Shown: positions 1 to 6,032 of the stretch, in pieces | Numbering within the stretch: the stretch's first letter is position 1 | Layout of the letters: every line of letters starts with the position of its first letter | Origin: Lawsonibacter sp. | Lineage (GTDB): Bacteria > Bacillota > Clostridia > Oscillospirales > Oscillospiraceae | DNA: 6,448 nt | Direction of reading: 5' to 3' | Assembly: GCA_022793355.1 (NCBI GenBank) | Contig: JAAWCR010000150.1 | Span: 1-6,448 of the forward strand | Program-made: the position numbers and the translations under genes | The notes under the pieces: generated by a model | Databases searched by the model: none | The model's input: the letters and a program-made list of their open reading frames with translations, nothing else | What the model was told of the DNA's origin: nothing

Positions 1-783
1 GGTATGGCCGGAGACAATCAGGTCGATGCCCGGCACCTTCTCCGCCAGCCGCTCGTCCTCGGACAGCTTCTTTTTCTCGTTGGTTCCGGAGTGGGACAGG
101 CAGATGATAAACTCCGCGCCCTCCGCCTTCAGCGCGTCCACACACCGCTGGGCGTTCTCCGCCATGTTCCCCAGGGTGAAACCCGAGGAGGGGGCGCAGG
201 AGTGGGAATCCTCCCCCATCAGGCCAAAGATGCCGTAGGTGACACCGCTGCGCTCCAGCAGCATATAGTCCCGGACACCGTAGGCCGACATGGCCCGCTG
301 AATATCCAGCTTGTTTGGATTGTCGCCGGCGGGCTTGTAGTTGGCCATCAGCAGGGCGGGAACCCGGTCGCCGCTGCCCACCGCCGCATTGAGCATGGCG
401 GCAAAGCCGGTTCCGGTGTGGTCGAACTCGTGGTTGCCCACCGCCGCCGCGTCGTAGCCCAGCGCCCCCATGGTGCGCAGCTCCGCCCCCTGGGTGGTAT
501 AGAGGGTCTGAATCAGGGAGCCGATGGAGAAGTCTCCGCCGTCCAGCACCAGGGCGTCTGGATGGGCTGCCCGTTCCCGGTCCAGAGCGGTTTTCAGCCG
601 GGCGTAGCCCCCAGACTCGCCCCCCTGCCCGTCAGGCTGGGGCAGGAAGTGGGAGTGGAGGTCGTGGGTAAAGAGTACCGTTGCACGGTGGGTGGGTGCG
701 CTGGCCCACACAGACACGGGCAGCAGAGAAAGCAGCAGCAAAATCGCCAGCAGACAGGCGGGCAAACGGCGCAAACGCTTCAC
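1..783 (-). CDS. Secreted 5'-nucleotidase-family metallophosphatase (N-terminal part, cut by window edge)
   Basis: Reads 261 codons without a stop from a GTG at 783 to the left edge, so the C-terminal half is missing. Residues 1-27 look like a signal peptide: a basic start (VKRLRRL), a Leu-rich core (LLAILLLLSLL) and a V-W-A cleavage site. The rest carries the calcineurin-like metal-binding motifs of the UshA/5'-nucleotidase family in order: THDLHSHF near 39-46, DGGDF at 81-85, GNHEFD at 116-121, SHSG at 230-233 and SGHT at 258-261. Family members hydrolyse extracellular nucleotides, nucleotide sugars or cyclic nucleotides with two metal ions. The specificity-setting C-terminal domain lies outside the window, so the substrate is unknown. 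The gene starts 18 bp after rmlA stops, which suggests one transcript. The first motif reads THDLHSH instead of the textbook TNDxHG. The start is GTG, so ATG-only gene calling would miss it. Confidence 0.93.
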   Translation of the reverse strand, partial: MKRLRRLPACLLAILLLLSLLPVSVWASAPTHRATVLFTHDLHSHFLPQPDGQGGESGGYARLKTALDRERAAHPDALVLDGGDFSIGSLIQTLYTTQGAELRTMGALGYDAAAVGNHEFDHTGTGFAAMLNAAVGSGDRVPALLMANYKPAGDNPNKLDIQRAMSAYGVRDYMLLERSGVTYGIFGLMGEDSHSCAPSSGFTLGNMAENAQRCVDALKAEGAEFIICLSHSGTNEKKKLSEDERLAEKVPGIDLIVSGHT

Positions 784-788
784 GGATT

Positions 789-794
789 ACCTCC
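789..794 (-). promoter_or_regulatory. Ribosome binding site fixing the GTG start of the nucleotidase
   Basis: The minus strand reads GGAGGT, with 6 nt from GGAGG to a GTG at 783. No in-frame ATG nearby fits a signal peptide so well. The site lies in the 18-bp gap after the rmlA stop. Confidence 0.85.
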
Positions 795-801
795 ATTTAT
801 A

Positions 802-1659
802 TTACAGGCACTGCAAATACTTCCCATAGAGCGTCATGGACAGCTCGCCGCCGATGGCGTGCACCTGCTCCTCGGTAACCCAGCCCTCGTAAAGGGCCAG
901 TTCCTCCAGGCAGCCCACGTACCGGCCCGTGGTGTCCTGAATGTGTTTGATGCACTCCCCCGCCGCCAGAAGGCTGTCGGCGGTGCCGGCATCCAGCCAG
1001 GTAAAGTTCTTCTCCAGCGGGACCACCTGAAGCTGCCCCCGGCGGAGATACTCCAAGTTTACGTCGGTAATCTCCAGCTCCCCCCGGGCGGAGGGCTTCA
1101 GGTGGTTGGCAATCTCCATGACCTGGTGGTCGTAGAAGTACAGGCCGGGGATAATATAATTGGATTTGGGATAGCGGGGCTTCTCCTCAATGGAGATGGC
1201 CCGGCCGTCCTTGTCGAACTCCACCACACCGAAGGGGCGGGGGTCCTCCACCCAGTAGCCGAATACGGTGGCCCCACGGTCGTTGGCCGCGGCCCGCTTC
1301 AGGGTGGCCGCCAGGGTGGGGGCGTAGAAAATATTGTCCCCCAGCACCAGGCACACCCGGTCGCCGTCTGCAAACTTCTGGCCTATCAGAAGAGCGTCGG
1401 CGATGCCCCGGGCCACCGGCTGCTCGGCATAGGCAATCTTCAGGCCGTACTGGCCCCCGTCCCCCAGAAGCGCCTGGAAGGTCGGCGTCTCCTCCGGAGG
1501 GACGATAATCATAATCTCGGAGATGCCCGCCTGCATCAGAATGGCGATGGGATAGTAAATCAGCGGCTTGTCGTACACCGGCAGCAGAGGCTTGCACACC
1601 GGTTTGGTCATGGGGTACAGGCGGGTCCCCTTCCCCGCCGCCAAAACAATACCTTTCAT
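802..1659 (-). CDS. rmlA: Glucose-1-phosphate thymidylyltransferase (RmlA/RfbA)
   Basis: A 285-aa protein that joins dTTP and glucose-1-phosphate to give dTDP-glucose and pyrophosphate, the first step of dTDP-L-rhamnose and other dTDP-deoxysugar synthesis in the cytoplasm. It is full length for the family (about 290 aa). Motifs in order: nucleotide-binding AAGKGTRLYP at 7-16 (R13), KPLLPVYDKPLIYYP at 23-37 (K23), LGDGGQYG at 65-72, metal-binding LVLGDNIF at 104-111 (D108), FGVVEF at 143-148, EEKP at 158-161, GLYFYD at 172-177, GELEITDVN at 193-201 and WLDAGT at 221-226 (D223, second metal ligand). KPLLP replaces the more usual KQLLP; I infer this is a lineage variant, not a loss of function. 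The ATG at 1659 is chosen over an in-frame ATG at 1710 because AAGGAG precedes it and homology starts there. No rmlB, rmlC or rmlD lies in the window. Confidence 0.96.
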   Translation of the reverse strand: MKGIVLAAGKGTRLYPMTKPVCKPLLPVYDKPLIYYPIAILMQAGISEIMIIVPPEETPTFQALLGDGGQYGLKIAYAEQPVARGIADALLIGQKFADGDRVCLVLGDNIFYAPTLAATLKRAAANDRGATVFGYWVEDPRPFGVVEFDKDGRAISIEEKPRYPKSNYIIPGLYFYDHQVMEIANHLKPSARGELEITDVNLEYLRRGQLQVVPLEKNFTWLDAGTADSLLAAGECIKHIQDTTGRYVGCLEELALYEGWVTEEQVHAIGGELSMTLYGKYLQCL

Positions 1660-1665
1660 GGTTTT

Positions 1666-1671
1666 CTCCTT
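1666..1671 (-). promoter_or_regulatory. Ribosome binding site of rmlA
   Basis: AAGGAG on the minus strand, 6 nt before the ATG at 1659. It rules out the 17-codon-longer reading from 1710. Confidence 0.8.
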
Positions 1672-1727
1672 ATCCGGCCCGCTGGCCGTCCGTCGGGCGT
1701 ATATGGACAAATGGTTGCTATTTTGTT

Positions 1728-1756
1728 ATTTTATCATACCATATATCCGTTTTCAA
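1728..1756 (-). promoter_or_regulatory. Sigma-A-like promoter of rmlA-nucleotidase operon
   Basis: Minus strand: TTGAAA at 1751-1756, a 17-nt spacer, then TAAAAT at 1728-1733. Predicted transcription starts near 1721, giving a leader of about 60 nt to the rmlA start. An overlapping alternative is TATGAT at 1733-1738 with TTGTGC upstream at 18-nt spacing. The site lies downstream of the TRAP terminator, so rmlA has its own promoter. Confidence 0.7.
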
Positions 1757-1770
1757 GCACAAGCTATCCC

Positions 1771-1810
1771 AAAATGCAACAACCGGCGGGGCCTTTTCGC
1801 CCCACCGGTT
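1771..1810 (-). terminator. Intrinsic terminator of the TRAP operon
   Basis: Inverted repeat at 1781-1810: two 12-nt arms (AACCGG..., ...CCGGTT) around a 6-nt loop, beginning 25 nt after the permease stop. On the minus-strand RNA every position pairs, one as U-G wobble; on the plus strand the same position is a C-A mismatch. The structure therefore fits minus-strand RNA best. The tail on that strand is GUUGCAUUUU, a modest U-run. An A-rich stretch precedes the stem, so weak activity in the other direction is possible. Confidence 0.75.
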
Positions 1811-1835
1811 TGTTTGTTTTATCTAATTACGACCG

Positions 1836-3848
1836 TCAGGATACTGCGGTCTTTTTCGCGCCCATGCGCTGGAATACTACCACGCCGCCTACGACGACCA
1901 GGCCGACCACGTCGCTGATGTGGTCGGGGATCATCATGCACAGGCCGCCCGCCGCCATGAGAACGCGGAACAACGGGTTGATGGACCGGTACAGATAGCC
2001 GTTCAGGGACGCGGCGATGCCGAACAGGCCGATTAGGGAGGTGAGCACGATGAGCACAGACTCCACAATCTTCATCGCTATAACCGTATCCGGCTCAAAC
2101 TCAAAAAGCATGACCGGGCTGAAAGCGAAGATGTAGGGCACCACAAAGGCCGCGATGGCCAGCCGGGTGGCATTGAAGGCCGTCTTCATGGGGGGAGCCT
2201 TGGCGATGGCAGAGCCGGCGTAGGCAGCCAGAGCCACGGGAGGGGTGATATCGGCCACGATGCCGAAGTAGAACACGAAGAAGTAGGCGGCCACGGGGGC
2301 AATGCCGATGCGCTTATCCATCAGGATGGGGGCGCAGGTGGAGGCCATGATGCAGAAGTTGGCGGTGGTGGGGACGCCCATGCCCAGGATGATGCAGCAA
2401 ATCATGGTGAGGAAGAGGGCGATGATGGGCATACCGCCGGACACCTTGACAATGGCGGTAATCAGCTTAGAGGCCAGGCCGGTGGTGGTGATACAGCCGG
2501 CTACCAGGCCAGCCATGGAGCAGGCCACGGCCACGGTGACGGTGCTCTTGCCGCCGGCCTCCAGGGCGTCGAAGAACTTGGAGACGGTGAACTCCTCGGC
2601 GGGGTCTTTGATACCCGCCGCTTTATTGACAAAGTTGTTGATAATGCCGACCACGACAGTAACCCCGATGGCGATGGCGGCGGAAACCTGCATGGTGCGG
2701 GCCTGGGTGGACACCAGCACAACCAGCACCACCAGGGGCAGGAGCAGATAAATCTTGGGCAGCAGCTTGCCCAGCTTGGGCAGCTCCTCCCTGGGAATGC
2801 CCTTGAGCCCCAGCTTCTTGGCCTCCAGGTGGACGGCGATGTAGATGCCGGTGAAGTAGAGCACGGCGGGCAGGATGGCCTTCAGGGCCACGTCACGGTA
2901 GGGGATGCCCATGTACTCGGACATGAGGAAGGCGGCCGCACCCATAATGGGGGGCATGATCTGTCCACCGGTGGAGGCAGCGGCCTCCACGGCCCCGGCA
3001 AACTCGCCCTTATAGCCCGTCTTTTTCATCATGGGGATGGTGACAGATCCGGTGGTGACGGTGTTGCCCACGGAAGAGCCGGACACCATACCGCACAGGG
3101 CGGAGGAGAGGACAGCCACTTTGGCCGGGCCGCCGGCGGAGGAGCCCGCCGCGCAGTTAGCCAGGTTGATGAAGAAGTTGGAGATGCCGGTGCGCTCCAG
3201 GAACGCGCCGAAGATGATAAACACCACAATGTACTTCTGACACACGTTGATGGGGGTGCCCATGACGCCGCTGGTGGTGTAGAAAAGGTCATAAACCACT
3301 TTTGGGAGGCGGACATTGCTGAAGGTATAGATCAGCAGCACGCCCAACACACACAAAATGGGAATGCCCACGCTGCGGCGGCACAGCTCCATCAGGGCCA
3401 GCACGCCGACAAAAGCCATTACCACCCAAAGGGTTTCCTTGGTCACCCGGCTGGCCAGCTTGATCACCGTGTTGGCGTTGGCGGCAAAGTAGAAAAAGGG
3501 AATCGCGCCGCCTATCATAATAATCCAGTCGTACCAGGGGATATAATTCTCGCGGGTTACCCCCTTTTTGATGGGGTAGTGCAGATAGCCCATAATCAGA
3601 ATCAGGCCCAGGAAAATGTTCAGCTTCTGCTCTTGCAGGGTGGGCCACCCCTTCAGGGTGGAGAAAATGCACCAGCAGGAAAAGGCGATGCCCAGGATTT
3701 TAATCAGCAGGCCCGGCTTTCCCGTCCAGATGCGGGTGTTGGATTCCCGGTCATACTTCTTCATGACCGCCTCGACGTCCGCCGCGGTTCCAGTACCGCC
3801 GTCGTCCAGGATAGGCTCTGTGCTCAGCTTCTTTTCGTTTGGGTCCAT
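1836..3848 (-). CDS. TRAP transporter fused permease subunit (DctQM-type, TAXI class)
   Basis: A 670-aa polytopic membrane protein, typical length for TRAP permeases in which the small (DctQ) and large (DctM) subunits are one chain. It imports a solute delivered by the receptor, driven by a Na+ or H+ gradient. Residues 1-44 are hydrophilic and probably cytoplasmic. Hydrophobic segments follow at roughly 45-65, 76-93, 105-122, 140-156 and 160-176, then many more to about residue 660. DctM-family signatures: GMVSGSSVGNTVTTGSVTIP at 253-272, STGGQIMPPIMGAAAFLM at 292-309, GMGVPTTANFCIMA at 489-502 and ADITPPVALAAYAGSAIAKA at 532-551. The start at 3848 has AGGAG 7 nt upstream; an in-frame ATG at 3950 would add 34 unrelated residues. 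It follows the TAXI receptor gene by 175 bp on the same strand. The substrate cannot be told from sequence; TAXI systems are often linked to dicarboxylates or amino acids such as glutamate. Confidence 0.96.
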   Translation of the reverse strand: MDPNEKKLSTEPILDDGGTGTAADVEAVMKKYDRESNTRIWTGKPGLLIKILGIAFSCWCIFSTLKGWPTLQEQKLNIFLGLILIMGYLHYPIKKGVTRENYIPWYDWIIMIGGAIPFFYFAANANTVIKLASRVTKETLWVVMAFVGVLALMELCRRSVGIPILCVLGVLLIYTFSNVRLPKVVYDLFYTTSGVMGTPINVCQKYIVVFIIFGAFLERTGISNFFINLANCAAGSSAGGPAKVAVLSSALCGMVSGSSVGNTVTTGSVTIPMMKKTGYKGEFAGAVEAAASTGGQIMPPIMGAAAFLMSEYMGIPYRDVALKAILPAVLYFTGIYIAVHLEAKKLGLKGIPREELPKLGKLLPKIYLLLPLVVLVVLVSTQARTMQVSAAIAIGVTVVVGIINNFVNKAAGIKDPAEEFTVSKFFDALEAGGKSTVTVAVACSMAGLVAGCITTTGLASKLITAIVKVSGGMPIIALFLTMICCIILGMGVPTTANFCIMASTCAPILMDKRIGIAPVAAYFFVFYFGIVADITPPVALAAYAGSAIAKAPPMKTAFNATRLAIAAFVVPYIFAFSPVMLFEFEPDTVIAMKIVESVLIVLTSLIGLFGIAASLNGYLYRSINPLFRVLMAAGGLCMMIPDHISDVVGLVVVGGVVVFQRMGAKKTAVS

Positions 3849-3855
3849 AGTGGTT

Positions 3856-3862
3856 CTCCTTT
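3856..3862 (-). promoter_or_regulatory. Ribosome binding site of the TRAP permease
   Basis: AAAGGAG on the minus strand, 7 nt before the ATG at 3848. A second GGAG lies just upstream. It decides against the longer reading from 3950. Confidence 0.8.
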
Positions 3863-3897
3863 CTCCTTGTTCTGCACTCCGCGGGAATCGCGAAGCA

Positions 3898-3931
3898 GAT
3901 ATATCCTCACCCCGCTCGATCAGGATATATC
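3898..3931 (-). repeat. AT-rich inverted repeat in the TRAP intercistronic region
   Basis: Perfect 10-bp arms GATATATCCT (3898-3907) and AGGATATATC (3922-3931) flank a 14-nt loop. It sits 50-83 nt upstream of the permease start. It may be an mRNA hairpin or a protein-binding palindrome; the sequence does not decide between them. I found no good -35/-10 pair here. Confidence 0.6.
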
Positions 3932-3955
3932 CAATCCGCCACACCTTCATGAAGA

Positions 3956-3992
3956 AGGCGGCCGCGGCGGTACCAGTCCGCCGCAGCCGCCT
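3956..3992 (-). terminator. GC-rich intercistronic hairpin between TRAP receptor and permease (partial terminator or mRNA stabiliser)
   Basis: Arms 3956-3970 and 3978-3992 form a 15-bp stem around a 7-nt loop. All positions pair on the minus-strand RNA, one as U-G wobble; the plus strand has a C-A mismatch there. It begins about 30 nt after the receptor stop. Only UUCUUC follows, not a run of U, so complete termination is unlikely. In receptor-first transport operons such hairpins commonly protect the 3' end of receptor mRNA or cause partial termination, raising receptor over permease. That role is inferred here. Confidence 0.65.
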
Positions 3993-4023
3993 GGCTTACG
4001 CTAAGAAATCGGAATCAGCCCGC

Positions 4024-5094
4024 TCAGCCCTTGGCGGGGACAGTGAGGCCCTTGTCGGCGAAGTAGGCCACAGCGCCGGGGTGATAGCCGATGGAGGTGA
4101 CGGAGGCGGCGAAGTCCAGATCCAGCTCGGCGGCCTTGCCGTGGGACAGGTTGGCAATGTCCTCGAAGGTGCCGTACAGGAAGTTATACACGTCAGCCTC
4201 GCTCACGTCGTCACGGGCGACAACAACAGCGCCCACGGCCACGGTGGTGGTGTCCTCAGCCAGGTTATACACGTCCTTGGAGATGATGTTCTTGCTGTAG
4301 TAGGGGCAGGCTTCGATCAGAGCGGTGATGTGCTCGTCGTCCAGGGCCACCAGGGAGATATCGCGGCCGGAGGCCAGGTCGGTTACGGCGGTGGTGGGAG
4401 CGCCGGCCACCACGAAGGCGGCGTCAATCTGAGCGTCCTTCAGGGCCTCGGCGGAATCGTTGAAGTTCTGGTAGGTGGGGGTGATGTCCTTCTCCACGTC
4501 CAGGCCATAGACGCTGAGCACGTCAACGGCGTTGAAGAACACGCCGGAGCCGGCGGCGCCCACGGAGACCTTCTTGCCCTTCAGGTCGTCCACAGTCTTG
4601 ATGCTGGGATCGACGGTGACAATCTGGACCTGCTCCATGTACAGGTTGGCCACGGTGGAGAAGCCGGTGGAAGCGCCGGTCTCAGCGAAGGTGCGCTCGC
4701 CGTTGAAGGCGTACACCATAACGTCGGACTGCACGAAGCCCAGCTGGGCGTCGCCGTCCTCCAGGGACTGGATGTTCTGGGCGGAGCCGCCGGAGGAGAT
4801 GGCGGTGACCGTTGTGCTGGTCAGGTCGCCCACCTTGCCGGCAATCACGCTGCCGAAGCCGTAGTAGGTGCCCGCCTCGCCGCCGGTGGTGAAGGTCAGG
4901 TTGGTCCCGCCGTCCTTGGGAGCCAGGCCGGAGTCGCCGCCGGGCTGGCTGGTGCTGGAGCCCCCGGCAGGGGGCTGCGCGCTGCTGGAGCCGCCCTTGT
5001 TGCTGCTGGCGCCGCCGTTGTCTCCGCCGCAGGCGGTGAGGGCCATGGTCATAACCATCGCAAGGGAAAGGGCAATTGCAAGTTTCTTTTTCAT
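4024..5094 (-). CDS. TAXI-family TRAP transporter solute-binding lipoprotein
   Basis: A 356-aa extracytoplasmic receptor that binds solute and hands it to the fused permease encoded downstream. Residues 1-21 form a lipoprotein signal (MKKKLAIALSLAMVMTM) ending in the lipobox LTAC, so C22 is the predicted lipid-modified anchor. Residues 23-62 are a Gly/Ser/Pro-rich linker. The TAXI fold starts with LTFTTGGEAGTYYGFGSVIA at 66-85, the family's hallmark N-terminal motif. Further family features are SGGSAQNIQSLEDGDAQLGF (101-120), the TVDDLKGKKVSVGAAGSGVF region (167-186), the LKDAQIDAAFVVAGAPTTAV region (218-237) and a C-terminal YHPGAVAYFADKG (337-349). The start is ATG 5094, with GGAGG 8 nt upstream; an in-frame ATG at 5109 overlaps that site and would add MEERN before the signal peptide. 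It is the first gene after the promoter at 5207-5235. The ligand is unknown. Confidence 0.96.
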   Translation of the reverse strand: MKKKLAIALSLAMVMTMALTACGGDNGGASSNKGGSSSAQPPAGGSSTSQPGGDSGLAPKDGGTNLTFTTGGEAGTYYGFGSVIAGKVGDLTSTTVTAISSGGSAQNIQSLEDGDAQLGFVQSDVMVYAFNGERTFAETGASTGFSTVANLYMEQVQIVTVDPSIKTVDDLKGKKVSVGAAGSGVFFNAVDVLSVYGLDVEKDITPTYQNFNDSAEALKDAQIDAAFVVAGAPTTAVTDLASGRDISLVALDDEHITALIEACPYYSKNIISKDVYNLAEDTTTVAVGAVVVARDDVSEADVYNFLYGTFEDIANLSHGKAAELDLDFAASVTSIGYHPGAVAYFADKGLTVPAKG

Positions 5095-5200
5095 GTTTCG
5101 TTCCTCCATTCTAAAGAGTGTGGCCTGCTCTCCCTCCTCCGGGAGAGCGAAAGCCCCATGGGGCTTTGCCGCTTATGAACCGCAAGCTACTTACGCTTGC
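5095..5200 (-). promoter_or_regulatory. Structured 5' leader of the TRAP operon with three hairpins
   Basis: The predicted leader is about 105 nt and contains three perfect inverted repeats in a row. First, CGCAAGC/GCTTGCG at 5181-5201 with a 7-nt loop, at the very 5' end. Second, AAAGCCCC/GGGGCTTT at 5150-5167 with a 2-nt centre. Third, GCTCTCCC/GGGAGAGC at 5127-5148 with loop GGAGGA. None is followed by a long U-run, so I do not call an attenuator. I do not recognise a known riboswitch consensus. The stems may protect the mRNA or regulate the receptor's translation. Confidence 0.55.
5103..5107 (-). promoter_or_regulatory. Ribosome binding site of the TAXI receptor
   Basis: GGAGG on the minus strand, 8 nt before the ATG at 5094. 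The alternative ATG at 5109 runs into this site, so it cannot use it. Confidence 0.85.
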
Positions 5201-5201
5201 G
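5181..5201. repeat. Inverted repeat at the predicted TRAP transcription start (possible operator)
   Basis: CGCAAGC-N7-GCTTGCG, perfect 7-bp arms with 14 bp between half-site centres. It lies just downstream of the -10 box, covering roughly +1 to +20, a common repressor position. It could equally act as an RNA stem. No regulator gene for it is visible in the window. Confidence 0.5.
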
Positions 5202-5206
5202 CTGTT

Positions 5207-5235
5207 ATTATAGTATATCCGCCCCGAAAAAGCAA
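5207..5235 (-). promoter_or_regulatory. Sigma-A-like promoter of the TRAP operon
   Basis: Minus strand: TTGCTT at 5230-5235, a 17-nt spacer, then a perfect TATAAT at 5207-5212. Predicted start is near 5200. It is the strongest promoter match in the window, and A/T-rich tracts lie upstream at 5279-5308. It separates TRAP expression from sigK. Confidence 0.82.
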
Positions 5236-5279
5236 GTCATTTTTCCGGCGCACCCCCCTCACACCGATATGCGGTTGAT

Positions 5280-5308
5280 TTTTCTAGTTTTTTGGAAACC
5301 TTTTCTAG
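5280..5308. repeat. Direct repeat TTTTCTAG, 21-bp phased, upstream of the TRAP promoter
   Basis: Two exact copies of TTTTCTAG at 5280-5287 and 5301-5308, start to start 21 bp, about two DNA turns. They lie some 45-75 bp upstream of the TRAP -35 box, where activator half-sites or A-tract elements occur. They could also be chance in a T-rich gap. Confidence 0.4.
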
Positions 5309-5336
5309 CATCCCCTTTGTGCCGTCTTAACATCCC

Positions 5337-6032
5337 TCAGGGCGTCCAGCCCTCCATCCCTACTTGCAGCTTCTCCAGCGCCCGCTTCTCGATGCGGGAT
5401 ACATAGGAGCGGCTGATTCCGCATTGGCCGGCAATCTCCCGCTGGGTACGGGGCGGCCGGTCGTCCAGGCCGTAGCGCAGGGTGATGATCATTCGCTCTC
5501 GAGGCGTCAGGCAGGTCTGGACGCACTGGCGGACCTTGGCACAGGCGTCCCGCGTGTCCAGGTCCTCCAGCATGTTGTCGTCTACCGCGATGACGTCCAT
5601 CAGCGACAGCGTTCCGCCGTCTCCTGCCGCCTCCAGCGTGTCGGTGAGGGATACCTCGCCCTGGAGCTTGCGCTGGGCCCTGAAGTGCATCAGGATCTCG
5701 TTTTCAATGCACCGGCTGGCATAGGTCGCCAGCCGGACATTTTTGTCCGCCTTGAAGGTCGATATCCCCTTTATCAGGCCAATCGTCCCGATTGAGATCA
5801 GATCGTCCTGGTCCCCGGTCTGGGCGTAATACTTTTTGACAATGTGCGCCACCAGACGCAGATTGTGTTCTACCAGGATATTCCGTGCCTCCAGGTCCCC
5901 CTGGGCGCAGCGTTCCAGATACTCCTTCTCCTCCGCCGGCTTCAACGGCCGCGGAAAGGACCCCCCGCCCCCCGACAGGCGCAGGGTAAAAAACAGTCCG
6001 TTCATCATCAGGTAGATCACTGGCGACAGCAT
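5337..6032 (-). CDS. sigK: RNA polymerase sporulation sigma factor SigK (pro-sigma-K form)
   Basis: A 231-aa sigma-70 family factor, the usual SigK length. In spore formers sigma-K directs late mother-cell transcription (coat, cortex maturation, mother-cell lysis). The N-terminus (MLSPVIYLMMNGLFFTLRL) is hydrophobic, as in the membrane-bound pro-sequence removed from Bacillus pro-sigma-K. Then SFPRPL (25-30) and EHNLRLVAHIVKKYY (55-69) match the SigK family closely. Region 2 core: DLISIGTIGLIKGISTF at 77-93 and RLATYASRCIENEI at 100-113. Region 4 helix-turn-helix: TQREIAGQCGISRSYVSRIE at 196-215, followed by KRALEKL. The start at 6032 is set by GGAGGTG upstream; an in-frame ATG at 6140 would add 36 residues lying in the divergent promoter region. 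The gene is uninterrupted, with no skin-type prophage insertion. SigE is the closest alternative, but the SFPRPL segment and the C-terminal helix match SigK better. Confidence 0.93.
   Translation of the reverse strand: MLSPVIYLMMNGLFFTLRLSGGGGSFPRPLKPAEEKEYLERCAQGDLEARNILVEHNLRLVAHIVKKYYAQTGDQDDLISIGTIGLIKGISTFKADKNVRLATYASRCIENEILMHFRAQRKLQGEVSLTDTLEAAGDGGTLSLMDVIAVDDNMLEDLDTRDACAKVRQCVQTCLTPRERMIITLRYGLDDRPPRTQREIAGQCGISRSYVSRIEKRALEKLQVGMEGWTP

Noticed and set aside
4..1998. 664-codon open frame on the plus strand
   Set aside because: It runs antisense across three recognisable minus-strand genes and their gaps, has no ribosome binding site and gives low-complexity His/Gln/Gly-rich protein. 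It is an artefact of high GC coding bias.
3849..3950. 34-codon N-terminal extension of the TRAP permease
   Set aside because: It spans the intercistronic palindrome and the ribosome binding site, and the added residues do not look like permease.
2829..4004. 391-codon open frame on the plus strand
   Set aside because: Mirror frame of the TRAP permease, rich in His/Gly/Gln, without a ribosome binding site.
5091..5159. 22-codon leader reading frame on the minus strand whose TGA overlaps the receptor ATG (ATGA)
   Set aside because: The overlap resembles translational coupling, but its ATG is buried in the second leader hairpin with no ribosome binding site, and the receptor has its own good GGAGG. 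Probably chance.
5150..5167. Palindrome AAAGCCCC/GGGGCTTT as an intrinsic terminator
   Set aside because: Only three T follow the stem on either strand and the loop is just 2 nt. It is better treated as one of several leader stems.
3616..5178. 520-codon open frame on the plus strand
   Set aside because: Antisense to the TAXI receptor and the end of the permease; the Gly/Val/His-rich product has no domain and no start signal.
5337..6032. Skin-type element or other mobile DNA in sigK
   Set aside because: The reading frame is continuous through all sigma regions, and no recombinase gene or attachment repeat is present.
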